A program made the position numbers and the translations under genes. Of a DNA stretch of 64,000 bases, positions 37,235-44,142 are shown piece by piece. The DNA is from Cyclobacteriaceae bacterium (GTDB lineage Bacteria; Bacteroidota; Bacteroidia; Cytophagales; Cyclobacteriaceae). Each line of letters starts with the position of its first letter. Positions within the stretch are counted from its first letter, which is position 1. The notes beneath the pieces were generated by a model that was given only the letters and a program-made list of their open reading frames with translations, was not told the DNA's origin and ran no database searches. The stretch spans positions 1 to 64,000 of the forward strand of contig JAKLJG010000011.1 of assembly GCA_023151255.1 (NCBI GenBank), in the 5' to 3' direction.

Positions 37235-38290
37235 ATGCAGAAAATAATGAAATACGCATTTGCTTTTTTTCTGTGTGGTGCAGGTACCATTACTTCGGCT
37301 CAGGACCTTCAGTTTTCGCAATATTACAATGCACCTTTATATCTGAATCCGGGCTTTGCAGGCATTACCCCGCAACAACGCCTGGTTGCCAATCACCGCA
37401 TGCAATGGCCCAACCTGCCACAGGCTTTTGTTACCTATGCATTTTCCTATGACATTTTTGTAGAGGAACTACGTAGTGGTTTTGGTTTGTTAATGACGAC
37501 CGATAAAATGGGTTCGGCCGGGTGGCGGACAAATTCATTGAATTTTCTGTATTCATATAAAGTTAAACTAACCGAAAAACTGGTTTTTTCTCCAGGACTT
37601 AATTTTGCTTATGGAACGAATGGTATCGACCGTAGTAAAATCAGGCTTGGCGATGGTTTGGAATTCGAACGGGATGGTCAATATTATTCTATCGATCCTG
37701 ACCAGGATAAAATCGGACAGCAATCGTATTTTGATGTTGGGGCCGGTGCGTTGCTTTATACACGGTCGCTGTGGTTTGGCGCGGCTTTTACGCATATGAA
37801 TGAGCCAAACTTATCTGTCTTGGGCGATGTAAGCCGTTTGCCAATGAAAATGAATCTGCACATTGGCTACCGTATGGATCTTTCAGGTGGTGGCCCCCGT
37901 TCAACTATGGTTCGTAATTCCTACCTCACCTGGTCGGCCATGTACCGGCAGCAGGGCCCTTCATTTAATCAGTTTGATATTGGCGTGAATTACCACGTTG
38001 ATCCGGTTTCAGTGGGCTTTTGGTATCGCGGAAAACCCTGGCAAAAATCAGTAGCCGGAAGCATTACCCAGGATGCCGCTATTGTGCAACTGGGTTTGTA
38101 TATGCGCAACCTCACCATTGGGTACAGTTATGACTTTACTGTTTCTGAACTCCAAACAACCTCGGGTGGTGCGCATGAAATCGCCCTGATTTATGAGTTT
38201 GTTTCCAAGCCGGTTCAACGATCAGTTAAGAAAAAATACCGCCTCATTCCCTGTCCGACCTTCAACAGTAAAGAAGGCTTCTGGAATTAA
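37235..38290 (+). CDS. PorP/SprF family type IX secretion outer-membrane protein
   Basis: The 351-residue protein has a signal peptide (about residues 1-22, ending TSAQD) and begins its mature part with LQFSQYYNAPLYLNPGFAG, the hallmark of the PorP/SprF family. The remainder is a predicted outer-membrane beta barrel with alternating aromatic strands. SprF in Flavobacterium johnsoniae is needed to secrete the SprB adhesin, and PorP/SprF-like proteins commonly follow genes for cargo with type B sorting domains. Here the gene starts 9 bases after the giant adhesin, so the two almost certainly form one transcription unit and a cargo-partner pair. Confidence 0.94.
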   Translation: MQKIMKYAFAFFLCGAGTITSAQDLQFSQYYNAPLYLNPGFAGITPQQRLVANHRMQWPNLPQAFVTYAFSYDIFVEELRSGFGLLMTTDKMGSAGWRTNSLNFLYSYKVKLTEKLVFSPGLNFAYGTNGIDRSKIRLGDGLEFERDGQYYSIDPDQDKIGQQSYFDVGAGALLYTRSLWFGAAFTHMNEPNLSVLGDVSRLPMKMNLHIGYRMDLSGGGPRSTMVRNSYLTWSAMYRQQGPSFNQFDIGVNYHVDPVSVGFWYRGKPWQKSVAGSITQDAAIVQLGLYMRNLTIGYSYDFTVSELQTTSGGAHEIALIYEFVSKPVQRSVKKKYRLIPCPTFNSKEGFWN

Positions 38291-38316
38291 CCCAAACGGT
38301 ACTCGCAACATTTGAG

Positions 38317-38324
38317 TAATTTTG
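38317..38324 (+). promoter_or_regulatory. Possible -7 box (TAATTTTG) for the tRNA nucleotidyltransferase gene
   Basis: TAATTTTG matches TAnnTTTG fully and lies 7 bases before the ATG at 38332. If used, the transcript would be leaderless or nearly so. No clear -33 TTTG is present. Confidence 0.3.
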
Positions 38325-38331
38325 ACTCGTG

Positions 38332-39753
38332 ATGAGTCAATTTAATTTCGCAGCCGTTCTAAGTGATCCTGTTTTTTCCAGAGTAGGCGAAGTGGCCGAT
38401 AACCTTGGTTTGGAGACCTACGTGGTTGGCGGCTTTGTACGTGATGCGCTTATGGGCCGAGCATCCAAGGATGTTGATTTTGTTTGTGTGGGAAGCGGCA
38501 TTGACCTGGCAACGGCCGTAGCAAAAAGCCTGGGCCCTGATGTGCACGTGCACGTTTATAAAAATTTTGGTACTGCGCAGATTCCCTTTCAGGAGTTTAA
38601 CCTTGAATTTGTTGGCGCCCGGAAAGAATCGTACCGCAACGATTCGCGAAAGCCCATTGTAGAGGATGGTACCCTACAGGATGACCAGCGCAGGCGTGAT
38701 TTCACCATTAACGCTATGGCCTTTTGTTTAAACCGCAACCGATTTGGTGAACTGGTGGATCCGTTTGGCGGAATAACAGATATCAAAAAGAAAATCATCC
38801 GCACGCCAACAAACCCGAAAATTACTTTTTCAGATGATCCGCTGCGAATGATGCGCGCCATCCGATTTGCCGCTCAACTTGGGTTCGACATTGAACCCGA
38901 TACATATGCAGCCATTGTAGAAATGGCCGACCGGATAACCATTGTTTCGCAGGAGCGCATTACGGATGAACTCAATAAAATCATTTTAAGCCCGGCTCCT
39001 TCTTACGGTTTTAAGTTACTTTTTCACAGCGGTTTACTGAACAGGTTTTTTCCGGAGTTGGTCCTGCTGCATGGTGTGGAGTATGTTGGCAATAAGGCCC
39101 ATAAAGATAATTTTTTCCACACGCTGCAGGTGCTGGATAATGTAGCGGATGTTTCGGATGACTTATGGCTGCGCTGGGCAGCCATTCTCCACGATATAGC
39201 CAAGCCACAAACTAAACGGTATGATAAAGAGCATGGCTGGACCTTTCACGGTCACGAAGATAAAGGTGCACGCATGGTGCCCGGTATTTTCAGGCGATTG
39301 AAGCTGCCGATGGATGAGAAGATGAAGTTTGTGCAGAAATTGGTGCGCCTGCATCTGCGGCCCATCCCACTGGCGAAAGAAGTTACCGACTCAGCCATCC
39401 GCAGGTTGTTGTTTGATGCAGGTAACGACATTGATGCACTGATGAAATTATGCCGTGCCGACATTACTTCGAAAAACATTGATAAAGTAGGACGGTTTCT
39501 TAAAAACTTCGACCTGGTAGAGCGAAAAATGGCCGAAGTAGAAGAGAAAGACAGGATAAGAAACTTTCAGCCGCCTGTTACAGGTGATGAAATTATCCGG
39601 ATCTTTAATCTGACCCCGGGCCCCATCATAAAGGAGATAAAAGAGGAAATAAAAGAGGCTATTCTGGACGGTACCATCCGCAATGATAAAAACGAGGCAA
39701 TGGCGTTTATGCTTAAAAAGGCACGGGAGCGGGGTTTGGAGCCTGTGCCTTAG
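38332..39753 (+). CDS. CCA tRNA nucleotidyltransferase / poly(A) polymerase family with HD domain
   Basis: The protein (473 residues from the ATG at 38332; a GTG one codon earlier is possible) is a class II nucleotidyltransferase. The head reads VVGGFVRDALMGRASKDVDFV with the GG and DxD residues near 29-48. It is followed by FGTAQI, the RRRDFTINAMA motif and GDPLRMMRAIRFAAQLGF-like text (here SDDPLRMMRAIRFAAQLGF). An HD domain follows, with HDIAKPQTKRY and FHGHEDKGARM. It should add or repair the CCA end of tRNAs. Family members with poly(A) activity exist, so the exact reaction is inferred. Confidence 0.93.
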   Translation: MSQFNFAAVLSDPVFSRVGEVADNLGLETYVVGGFVRDALMGRASKDVDFVCVGSGIDLATAVAKSLGPDVHVHVYKNFGTAQIPFQEFNLEFVGARKESYRNDSRKPIVEDGTLQDDQRRRDFTINAMAFCLNRNRFGELVDPFGGITDIKKKIIRTPTNPKITFSDDPLRMMRAIRFAAQLGFDIEPDTYAAIVEMADRITIVSQERITDELNKIILSPAPSYGFKLLFHSGLLNRFFPELVLLHGVEYVGNKAHKDNFFHTLQVLDNVADVSDDLWLRWAAILHDIAKPQTKRYDKEHGWTFHGHEDKGARMVPGIFRRLKLPMDEKMKFVQKLVRLHLRPIPLAKEVTDSAIRRLLFDAGNDIDALMKLCRADITSKNIDKVGRFLKNFDLVERKMAEVEEKDRIRNFQPPVTGDEIIRIFNLTPGPIIKEIKEEIKEAILDGTIRNDKNEAMAFMLKKARERGLEPVP

Positions 39754-39807
39754 TGCCTGTGCAACCTTTAATTGACTGGTTTGTCTTTCTTTAACTGAAA
39801 TTATCAC

Positions 39808-40371
39808 TTGAGTCCCGAATCGCTGAATCCTCACTTCGAGTTGATTGAACGCTGTAAGCAAGGCGAGGAGCAGGCGTATTTTAAGTTATATCAACTATAT
39901 GCTAAATCCATGTTTAATACGGCTGTTCGAATAACCGGGCAAGACAATGAAGCCGAAGATGTGCTGCAGGAAGCGTTTATCAGTGCATTCAGGAACCTTG
40001 CCGAATACCGCGGAGATGCCAGTTTCGGTTCCTGGCTTAAGCGGATTGTAATAAACAAGGCAATCAATGCACTTAAAAAACGCAAGTTTGATTTAGTGGC
40101 CGAGGATGAAGCGGCTGATGTTGCTGAAGAATCGGAGCCACAATATAAGCCAGAGTTAACCGTTGAACGGGTACGTGCGGCCATCATGCAACTGCCGGAT
40201 GGCTACCGCTCGGTGTTGTCGCTGTATTTACTTGAAGGTTACGATCATCAGGAAATTGCCGGTATTCTTCATATAAGCGAGTCAACATCCAAATCGCAGT
40301 TGAACCGGGCTAAAAGCAAATTAAAACAGTTGTTAACCATAAAAACGTTGGGCAATGAAAAACAACATTGA
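39808..40371 (+). CDS. ECF-type RNA polymerase sigma factor
   Basis: The 187-residue protein has both ECF regions. Region 2 spans about 22-90, with AVRITGQDNEAEDVLQEAFISAFRNL (the DxxQ/E core-binding helix) and FGSWLKRIVINKAIN. Region 4 spans about 125-180 with LPDGYRSVLSLYLLEGYDHQEIAGIL and a recognition helix ending STSKSQLNRAKSKL. I see no ATG upstream of region 2; the TTG at 39808 (SPESLNPHFELIERCKQGEE) is the only sensible start. It overlaps the next gene by 17 bases, so the small membrane protein encoded there is its likely partner. Confidence 0.93.
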   Translation: MSPESLNPHFELIERCKQGEEQAYFKLYQLYAKSMFNTAVRITGQDNEAEDVLQEAFISAFRNLAEYRGDASFGSWLKRIVINKAINALKKRKFDLVAEDEAADVAEESEPQYKPELTVERVRAAIMQLPDGYRSVLSLYLLEGYDHQEIAGILHISESTSKSQLNRAKSKLKQLLTIKTLGNEKQH

Positions 40372-40873
40372 CGATTTTATACAGGCGCACCGCCACGAAT
40401 TTGATAACCGCACCCCGTCCGAAAGGGTATGGAATAAAATTCAGCGTACCTTAAGCCAAAATACGAGGTGGGTTTATGCTTTGCCTTTTTGGCGTGCAGC
40501 TGCCATAGTGTTTATGGTAACCTCGGGTTGGTTGCTTATTCAACGGTCTTGGGAAAATCAAAATCAGCATGTGGTCTTGCGCGAATTTCAGGATGTAGAA
40601 TCTTTTTACATTGAGCAGATTGCCGATAAAATCGAACTAATTGAGGCGTACAACGAAACGGAAAATGGATTGAATGGCTTTACGCATGATTTCCGACAAC
40701 TTGAAGCTATGTACCAGGTACTAAAAGAAGAAATGAGGCAAAGGCCAAGTAAGCAGGTAAAAGACGCCCTGGTGCTTAACCTGCTCGTGCGGATTGATCT
40801 GCTGAATCAGCAGTTGCACAAACTTGATAAAGCCCATTGGCCGGAAAGCAAGAAAAGCGCAGCAGCTATTTAA
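40355..40873 (+). CDS. Small membrane protein, probable anti-sigma factor
   Basis: The 172-residue protein has a soluble N-terminal part with HEFDNRTPSERVWNKIQRTL (residues about 15-34), one membrane helix near 48-62 (AAAIVFMVTSGWLLIQ), and an outer coiled-coil-like part (about 70-165). The FDxxTPSxxVW block resembles the N-terminus of Bacteroidota membrane regulators encoded next to ECF sigma factors. It lacks the zinc motif (HxxxCxxC) of classical anti-sigma factors. The 17-base overlap with the sigma gene supports a regulatory pair, but the role is inferred from context. Its 3' end lies 2 bases from ftsE on the other strand. Confidence 0.65.
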   Translation: MKNNIDDFIQAHRHEFDNRTPSERVWNKIQRTLSQNTRWVYALPFWRAAAIVFMVTSGWLLIQRSWENQNQHVVLREFQDVESFYIEQIADKIELIEAYNETENGLNGFTHDFRQLEAMYQVLKEEMRQRPSKQVKDALVLNLLVRIDLLNQQLHKLDKAHWPESKKSAAAI

Positions 40874-40875
40874 CT

Positions 40876-41583
40876 TCAGTACTCTGTCACCAATTCGAAA
40901 GGTTCTTTGGCCGAATCGATTACTTTTCCGTTCTCACATTTTAAAACGCGGGTTGGAAATTTTTTTATAAGGCCATAGTCGTGGGTGGCCATTAGCACGG
41001 CTGTTCCGCTCTTGTTGATTTGTTGAAATAGTTTCAGGATGCCATACGATACCTCAGGATCCAGGTTTCCGGTGGGTTCATCGGCAATCAAAATCACCGG
41101 TTCGTTAATCATGGATCTTGCGATAACCACCCGCTGCTGCTCTCCGCCAGAAAGTTGGTGTGGCATCTTTTTCTCTACGGCACCAAGTCCAACCTGCATT
41201 AACACCTCGCTAAGTCGTGCTTTCATTTTGGCAGTATCGCGCCAGCCTGTTGCTCTCATAACAAAAAGCAGGTTGTCGGCAACGGTGCGATCAGGAAATA
41301 GCTGAAAGTCCTGGAAGATGATTCCCAGTTTTCTGCGGAGAAGGGGAATCTGCGAATGTTTTATTCCTCTGATATTAAACCCCGCCACACTGATATCGCC
41401 AAGCCGGAGGGGCAAATCGGCATAGAGCGTTTTTAGCAGGGAGGATTTACCTGACCCGGTGCGCCCGACCAGAAAAACAAACTCGCCTTTTTCAATATCA
41501 AAATTGATGTCGGCCAGCACGGTGCTGCTGTCCTGAAAGATGTGCGCATCTTTAACACGGATAACCGGGTCGGTGGAGAACAT
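40876..41583 (-). CDS. ftsE: FtsE-like ABC transporter ATP-binding protein
   Basis: The 235-residue ATPase has Walker A GRTGSGKSSLLKTLY near residues 38-52, Q-loop FQDFQLFPDRTVADNLLFVM near 87-106, signature LSGGEQQRVVIARS near 142-155, Walker B VILIADEPTGNLDP and a His switch ATHDYGL. The overall pattern (PVIRVKDAHIF, LRRKLGIIFQDFQLF) fits FtsE, which works with FtsX to activate peptidoglycan hydrolases at division. No ftsX gene is adjacent, as is common in Bacteroidota, so a LolD/MacB-like role cannot be wholly excluded. It follows the aldolase gene by 5 bases. Confidence 0.85.
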   Translation of the reverse strand: MFSTDPVIRVKDAHIFQDSSTVLADINFDIEKGEFVFLVGRTGSGKSSLLKTLYADLPLRLGDISVAGFNIRGIKHSQIPLLRRKLGIIFQDFQLFPDRTVADNLLFVMRATGWRDTAKMKARLSEVLMQVGLGAVEKKMPHQLSGGEQQRVVIARSMINEPVILIADEPTGNLDPEVSYGILKLFQQINKSGTAVLMATHDYGLIKKFPTRVLKCENGKVIDSAKEPFELVTEY

Positions 41584-41588
41584 GAATT

Positions 41589-42245
41589 TTATCCGTTAGC
41601 TTTTTTGTGGTCGGCCAGAAATTTTTCAAGTCCAATATCTGTAAGTGGATGTTTCAGCAAACCGGTAATCACGCTCAGCGGGCAGGTGGCTACATCGGCA
41701 CCAATCTCGGCACACTTAATCAGGTGCATTACATGACGGATGGATGCTGCCAGTATTTCGGTTTCAAAACCGTAGTTATTGTAGATCAGCCGGATTTGGG
41801 CAATAAGTTCAAGGCCATCCTGCGATACATCATCCAGCCGTCCTAAAAATGGCGACACATAACTTGCACCGGCTTTGGCAGCCAGGATGGCCTGGCCGGA
41901 AGAAAATACCAGTGTGCAGTTGGTACGGATGCCCTCCGCTGAAAATTTCTTAAGCGCTTTAACGCCATCTTTAATCATGGGCACTTTCACCACAATTTTG
42001 TCATCAATTTTAGCCAGTTCCCTGCCTTCCTTGATTATGTTCTCGTAATCGGTTGCAATTACTTCAGCACTTACATTGTTATCCACAATATTGCAAATGG
42101 CTTTATAGTGGGCCTGGATATTGGCTTCTCCTTTTATGCCTTCTTTGGCCATCAGCGATGGATTGGTGGTTACGCCATCCAATACGCCTAAATCGTAGGC
42201 TTCTTTAATTTCGTTCAGGTTGGCAGTATCGATAAAAAACTTCAT
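41589..42245 (-). CDS. Fructose-6-phosphate aldolase / short transaldolase
   Basis: This 218-residue protein belongs to the short transaldolase/FSA group. It shows [31 protein letters not shown] at the N-terminus, the Schiff-base lysine in [12 protein letters not shown] near residue 84, and [31 protein letters not shown] near 108-139. The C-terminus has [23 protein letters not shown]. Such enzymes either cleave fructose-6-phosphate or move dihydroxyacetone units in the pentose phosphate pathway; sequence alone does not decide. It is the first gene of a unit with ftsE, which starts 5 bases later, and stands just after the SRP RNA gene. Confidence 0.9.
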   Translation of the reverse strand: MKFFIDTANLNEIKEAYDLGVLDGVTTNPSLMAKEGIKGEANIQAHYKAICNIVDNNVSAEVIATDYENIIKEGRELAKIDDKIVVKVPMIKDGVKALKKFSAEGIRTNCTLVFSSGQAILAAKAGASYVSPFLGRLDDVSQDGLELIAQIRLIYNNYGFETEILAASIRHVMHLIKCAEIGADVATCPLSVITGLLKHPLTDIGLEKFLADHKKANG

Positions 42246-42297
42246 GAGTGTAGTTGTTTGACTGTAAAATTAATGATTGGCCAATAAAAAATGGCAA

Positions 42298-42388
42298 ACC
42301 AACATCGCACCGCTACAACCGCCTACCCTTGCTACCTTCCGGTCCTGGGGGAGTTCAGCAGGAGCTGGTCGTGCCGGCTTGCCGGGCG
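42298..42388 (-). ncRNA. ffs: Signal recognition particle RNA, small bacterial type (4.5S)
   Basis: The minus strand contains the conserved SRP apical domain: CCAGGACCGGAAGGTAGCAA, with the GGAA tetraloop and the asymmetric AGCA-containing bulge that binds Ffh. The flanking strands CTCCC and GGGTAG, and farther out GCAC and GTGC, pair as a long hairpin. A -7 box TATATTTG ends a few bases before the 5' end, and a T-rich stretch follows the 3' end near 42290. The ends are estimated to within about 8 bases. The RNA works with Ffh to target membrane proteins. Confidence 0.9.
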
Positions 42389-42389
42389 C

Positions 42390-42397
42390 AAATATAC
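42390..42397 (-). promoter_or_regulatory. -7 box TATATTTG of the SRP RNA promoter
   Basis: The minus strand reads TATATTTG, a full match to TAnnTTTG, placed directly before the predicted 5' end of the SRP RNA as expected for a stable RNA gene. The -33 element is not clear. Confidence 0.6.
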
Positions 42398-42445
42398 TTT
42401 AATTTTAAATCTTGAACCCTGAACTTAAACCATGAACCCAATCTC

Positions 42446-42685
42446 TCAAGCCAGGCCTGACAAATAGAGATTAAATTGCAGCGGATTGCAAGGCTCAAAC
42501 GCATCGGCTTTCAGGTCATCAAAAATATGTTCATCAAACTCCAGTTCCCGCAGGACTGTTTCACCCTCCGGAGTGCGTGTAATTTCAGTGCCTGTATAAT
42601 GGATGGGATTTACCTTTACCAGGATAAGGTTGCCGTTTATTGTTTTTTTAAAATACTGGTGTACGATATTCTGGTTTTTTGACAT
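42446..42685 (-). CDS. Small conserved-looking protein of unknown function (79 residues)
   Basis: This small acidic protein reads MSKNQNIVHQYFKKTINGN, then LILVKVNPIHYTGTEITRTPEG and a C-terminal ELEFDEHIFDDLKADAFEPC. It has no signal peptide or membrane helix. The start at 42685 gives a compact frame that fills the gap between the SRP RNA and the divergent acetyltransferase gene, and its composition looks coding. The opposite-strand frame of 68 codons in the same bases is Phe/Cys-rich and looks spurious. I do not recognise a family. Confidence 0.55.
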   Translation of the reverse strand: MSKNQNIVHQYFKKTINGNLILVKVNPIHYTGTEITRTPEGETVLRELEFDEHIFDDLKADAFEPCNPLQFNLYLSGLA

Positions 42686-42704
42686 GATCCATTAGCTTCG
42701 TTCT

Positions 42705-43265
42705 ATGCAATTGCCTATGCCTGAATCCATAGTGGCCGGTAACCTTATTCTCAGGCGGCTAAGGTACGAAGATGCCGAAGAAATTTTTTTTACCTATGCC
42801 AGCAAGCCCGAAGGTACACGCTATGTATCGTGGCCAACGCACCAGCGATTAAAAGATACCCGCGATTTTCTACGATATGCCATCCATGCGTGGAACCGGG
42901 GGCTTGATTATTCCTTTAGTATCCGGTTGGCTGATTCCAACCGGCTTGTAGGAAGCATTGGCGCGATTAACGAAATGGGCAAAATTCAGTTTGGCTATTT
43001 CATTGCTCCTTCGCAATGGGGCCGGGGTTATGCCACTGCGGCAGCAAAGGCTCTGCTTGCTGTTTTGAAGTCAATGCCCGGAATAATAAGCATTAAAACT
43101 TTCGTTGATGCTGAAAATGCCGCTTCCATTCGGGTATTACAAAAGTGCGGACTTGTTGAGGAGGCACGCATACCTGACTATTACCGGTTTGTAAACCAGA
43201 ATAGCCGGGCTAAGGAATGTATTTTGTTTAAACTGGAACTGCCGGCTCCAGTATCGGCAGATTAA
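42705..43265 (+). CDS. GNAT family N-acetyltransferase (RimJ/RimL-like)
   Basis: The 186-residue protein fits the GNAT_3/RimJ type. It opens with IVAGNLILRRLRYEDAEEIFFTYAS, has DYSFSIRLADSNRLVGSIGAI, then the acetyl-CoA-binding region FGYFIAPSQWGRGYATAAAKALL near 92-114 (pyrophosphate loop QWGRGYA), and a DAENAASIRVLQKCGLVEEAR segment near 140-160. The acceptor could be a ribosomal protein N-terminus, an amino sugar or a drug; this cannot be told. A second ATG four codons in (MPESIVAG) may be the true start. The last 38 bases overlap the 3' end of the gene on the other strand. Confidence 0.9.
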   Translation: MQLPMPESIVAGNLILRRLRYEDAEEIFFTYASKPEGTRYVSWPTHQRLKDTRDFLRYAIHAWNRGLDYSFSIRLADSNRLVGSIGAINEMGKIQFGYFIAPSQWGRGYATAAAKALLAVLKSMPGIISIKTFVDAENAASIRVLQKCGLVEEARIPDYYRFVNQNSRAKECILFKLELPAPVSAD

Positions 43266-43689
43266 TTTTTGTGATAAGCTCTGTTTCCAGTTGGTCAGCC
43301 CATGTTTCGAGGTAACAAATTACGTCTTCCTTTGCATTAAATGACAGGTTGCGCCTGGCTTCGGGCAGACTTTGTTTTACCCGGGGATCGGAAAGGCGTT
43401 CCAGGTGTTTAAGGTCGTCAATGTCAAATCCAACTTTCAGTATGTCAGCAATCAGGACATCCATGGGCATGCCGCTGGTTGGGCAATAGTCATTTAGTTG
43501 TTCGGTCCAGTCGCCATGGCGTTGCATGGCTCTTGTATGTATTTCATCCTTGCGAAGTTGGGTAATTTGTTGAGCAAGAAATCCGCAGTTGCAAAGGCCC
43601 ATGTGGCCCCATTGATAGGCTGTGCTTTTTCTGATGGCTTCTGCTGTTTTGCGAAGGACATGAATGATTTCAGGGGTAACTTTTGCCAT
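43228..43689 (-). CDS. Conserved-looking protein of unknown function with CNCG motif
   Basis: The 153-residue cytosolic protein has a helical look: MAKVTPEIIHVLRKTAEAIRK, then TAYQWGHMGLCNCGFLAQQITQL, HTRAMQRHGDWTEQLNDYCPTSGMPMDVLI, DIDDLKHLERLSDPRV and a C-terminal YLETWADQLETEL. The CNC pair, a third Cys near residue 70 and several His could bind a metal or haem, but this is only a pattern. Its start at 43689 lies 50 bases from the THX promoter region on the other strand. It overlaps the GNAT gene tail to tail by 38 bases. I recognise no named family. Confidence 0.75.
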   Translation of the reverse strand: MAKVTPEIIHVLRKTAEAIRKSTAYQWGHMGLCNCGFLAQQITQLRKDEIHTRAMQRHGDWTEQLNDYCPTSGMPMDVLIADILKVGFDIDDLKHLERLSDPRVKQSLPEARRNLSFNAKEDVICYLETWADQLETELITKINLPILEPAVPV

Positions 43690-43739
43690 ATTTTCATAAC
43701 AGTTTTAACCGGAATAAGTTACAAAAAGTACCAGTCAAT

Positions 43740-43769
43740 TTTGTATTTCAATGATTGTTGCTATACTTG
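43740..43769 (+). promoter_or_regulatory. Promoter of the THX-trp transcript
   Basis: TTTG at 43740-43743 is followed after 18 bases by TATACTTG at 43762-43769, which matches TAnnTTTG at seven of the eight places tested. The ATG of the THX gene lies 23 bases farther on. Because only 12 bases separate THX from the trp leader peptide, this is also the best visible promoter for the trp operon. Confidence 0.55.
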
Positions 43770-43792
43770 CGCAACAAGAGAAGTAAATTATT

Positions 43793-43987
43793 ATGGGTAA
43801 AGGTGATAAAAAGTCGAAGAAAGGGAAGCGCTGGATAGGTTCGTATGGTGTTTCCCGCAACCGAAAGGCAATCAAAGCCCGGTTAAAGCGCACTGCATCG
43901 AAATCGGCAAAACCGGTAGCTGAGGGTGCAACAACCGAGGTAGCTTCAAAGCCGCGTAAGGTTGCCCGTAAGAAGGCATCAGCATAA
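43793..43987 (+). CDS. 30S ribosomal protein THX
   Basis: THX is a small basic peptide that sits in the head of the 30S subunit in Thermus and many Bacteroidota. This 64-residue version opens with MGKGDKKSKKGKRWIGSYG, the family signature, then VSRNRKAIKARLKRTASKS. The C-terminal half (about residues 40-64) is a low-complexity basic and alanine-rich tail (ATTEVASKPRKVARKKASA). No terminator lies directly after it: the next 12 bases lead into the trp leader peptide, so its transcript either ends at the trp attenuator or continues into trpE. Confidence 0.92.
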   Translation: MGKGDKKSKKGKRWIGSYGVSRNRKAIKARLKRTASKSAKPVAEGATTEVASKPRKVARKKASA

Positions 43988-43999
43988 ACGATAAAAGCA

Positions 44000-44056
44000 A
44001 TGAAAGGAATAACTAACACAGCATGGTGGTGGCATATATCAGGATTTGATATGTGA
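44000..44056 (+). CDS. trpL: trp operon leader peptide with three consecutive Trp codons
   Basis: An 18-codon frame reads MKGITNTAWWWHISGFDM. Codons 9-11 (44024-44032) are TGG TGG TGG. Trp is the rarest amino acid, so three in a row in a tiny frame just before trpE is very unlikely by chance. The frame lies between the THX stop codon and the terminator hairpin. Its UGA stop (44054-44056) lies inside the strand that would form the antiterminator. It should act as the sensor: ribosomes stall at the Trp codons when charged tRNA-Trp is scarce. The peptide itself probably has no other role. Confidence 0.9.
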   Translation: MKGITNTAWWWHISGFDM

Positions 44057-44116
44057 ACAGCTGTGTTGTGTTTATTGTATAAACCCGGGGGCCCGCTGTT
44101 CACAGCGGGCCCCCGG
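44015..44116 (+). promoter_or_regulatory. Trp attenuator: mutually exclusive RNA hairpins upstream of trpE
   Basis: Four segments can be drawn by eye. Segment 1 (AACACAGC, 44015-44022) lies just before the Trp codons and pairs with GCTGTGTT (44060-44067); an inner hairpin ATATCA/TGATAT (44036-44041, 44047-44052) stacks inside. The antiterminator pairs TGTGAACAGC (44052-44061) with GCTGTTCACA (44095-44104), ten perfect base pairs. The terminator pairs 44085-44099 with 44102-44116. A ribosome held at 44024-44032 masks segment 1 and frees the antiterminator; a ribosome at the stop codon covers 44052-44061 and lets the terminator form. This is the logic of the E. coli trp attenuator. Confidence 0.88.
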
Positions 44117-44123
44117 TGTTTTT
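44085..44123 (+). terminator. Attenuator terminator between trpL and trpE
   Basis: CCGGGGGCCCGCTGT (44085-44099) pairs perfectly with ACAGCGGGCCCCCGG (44102-44116), with only a 2-base loop, followed by TGTTTTTATAC. It is the strongest hairpin seen in the window. It ends 26 bases before the trpE start codon and 129 bases after THX. Confidence 0.93.
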
Positions 44124-44142
44124 ATACAGTTTATTAAAGTTT

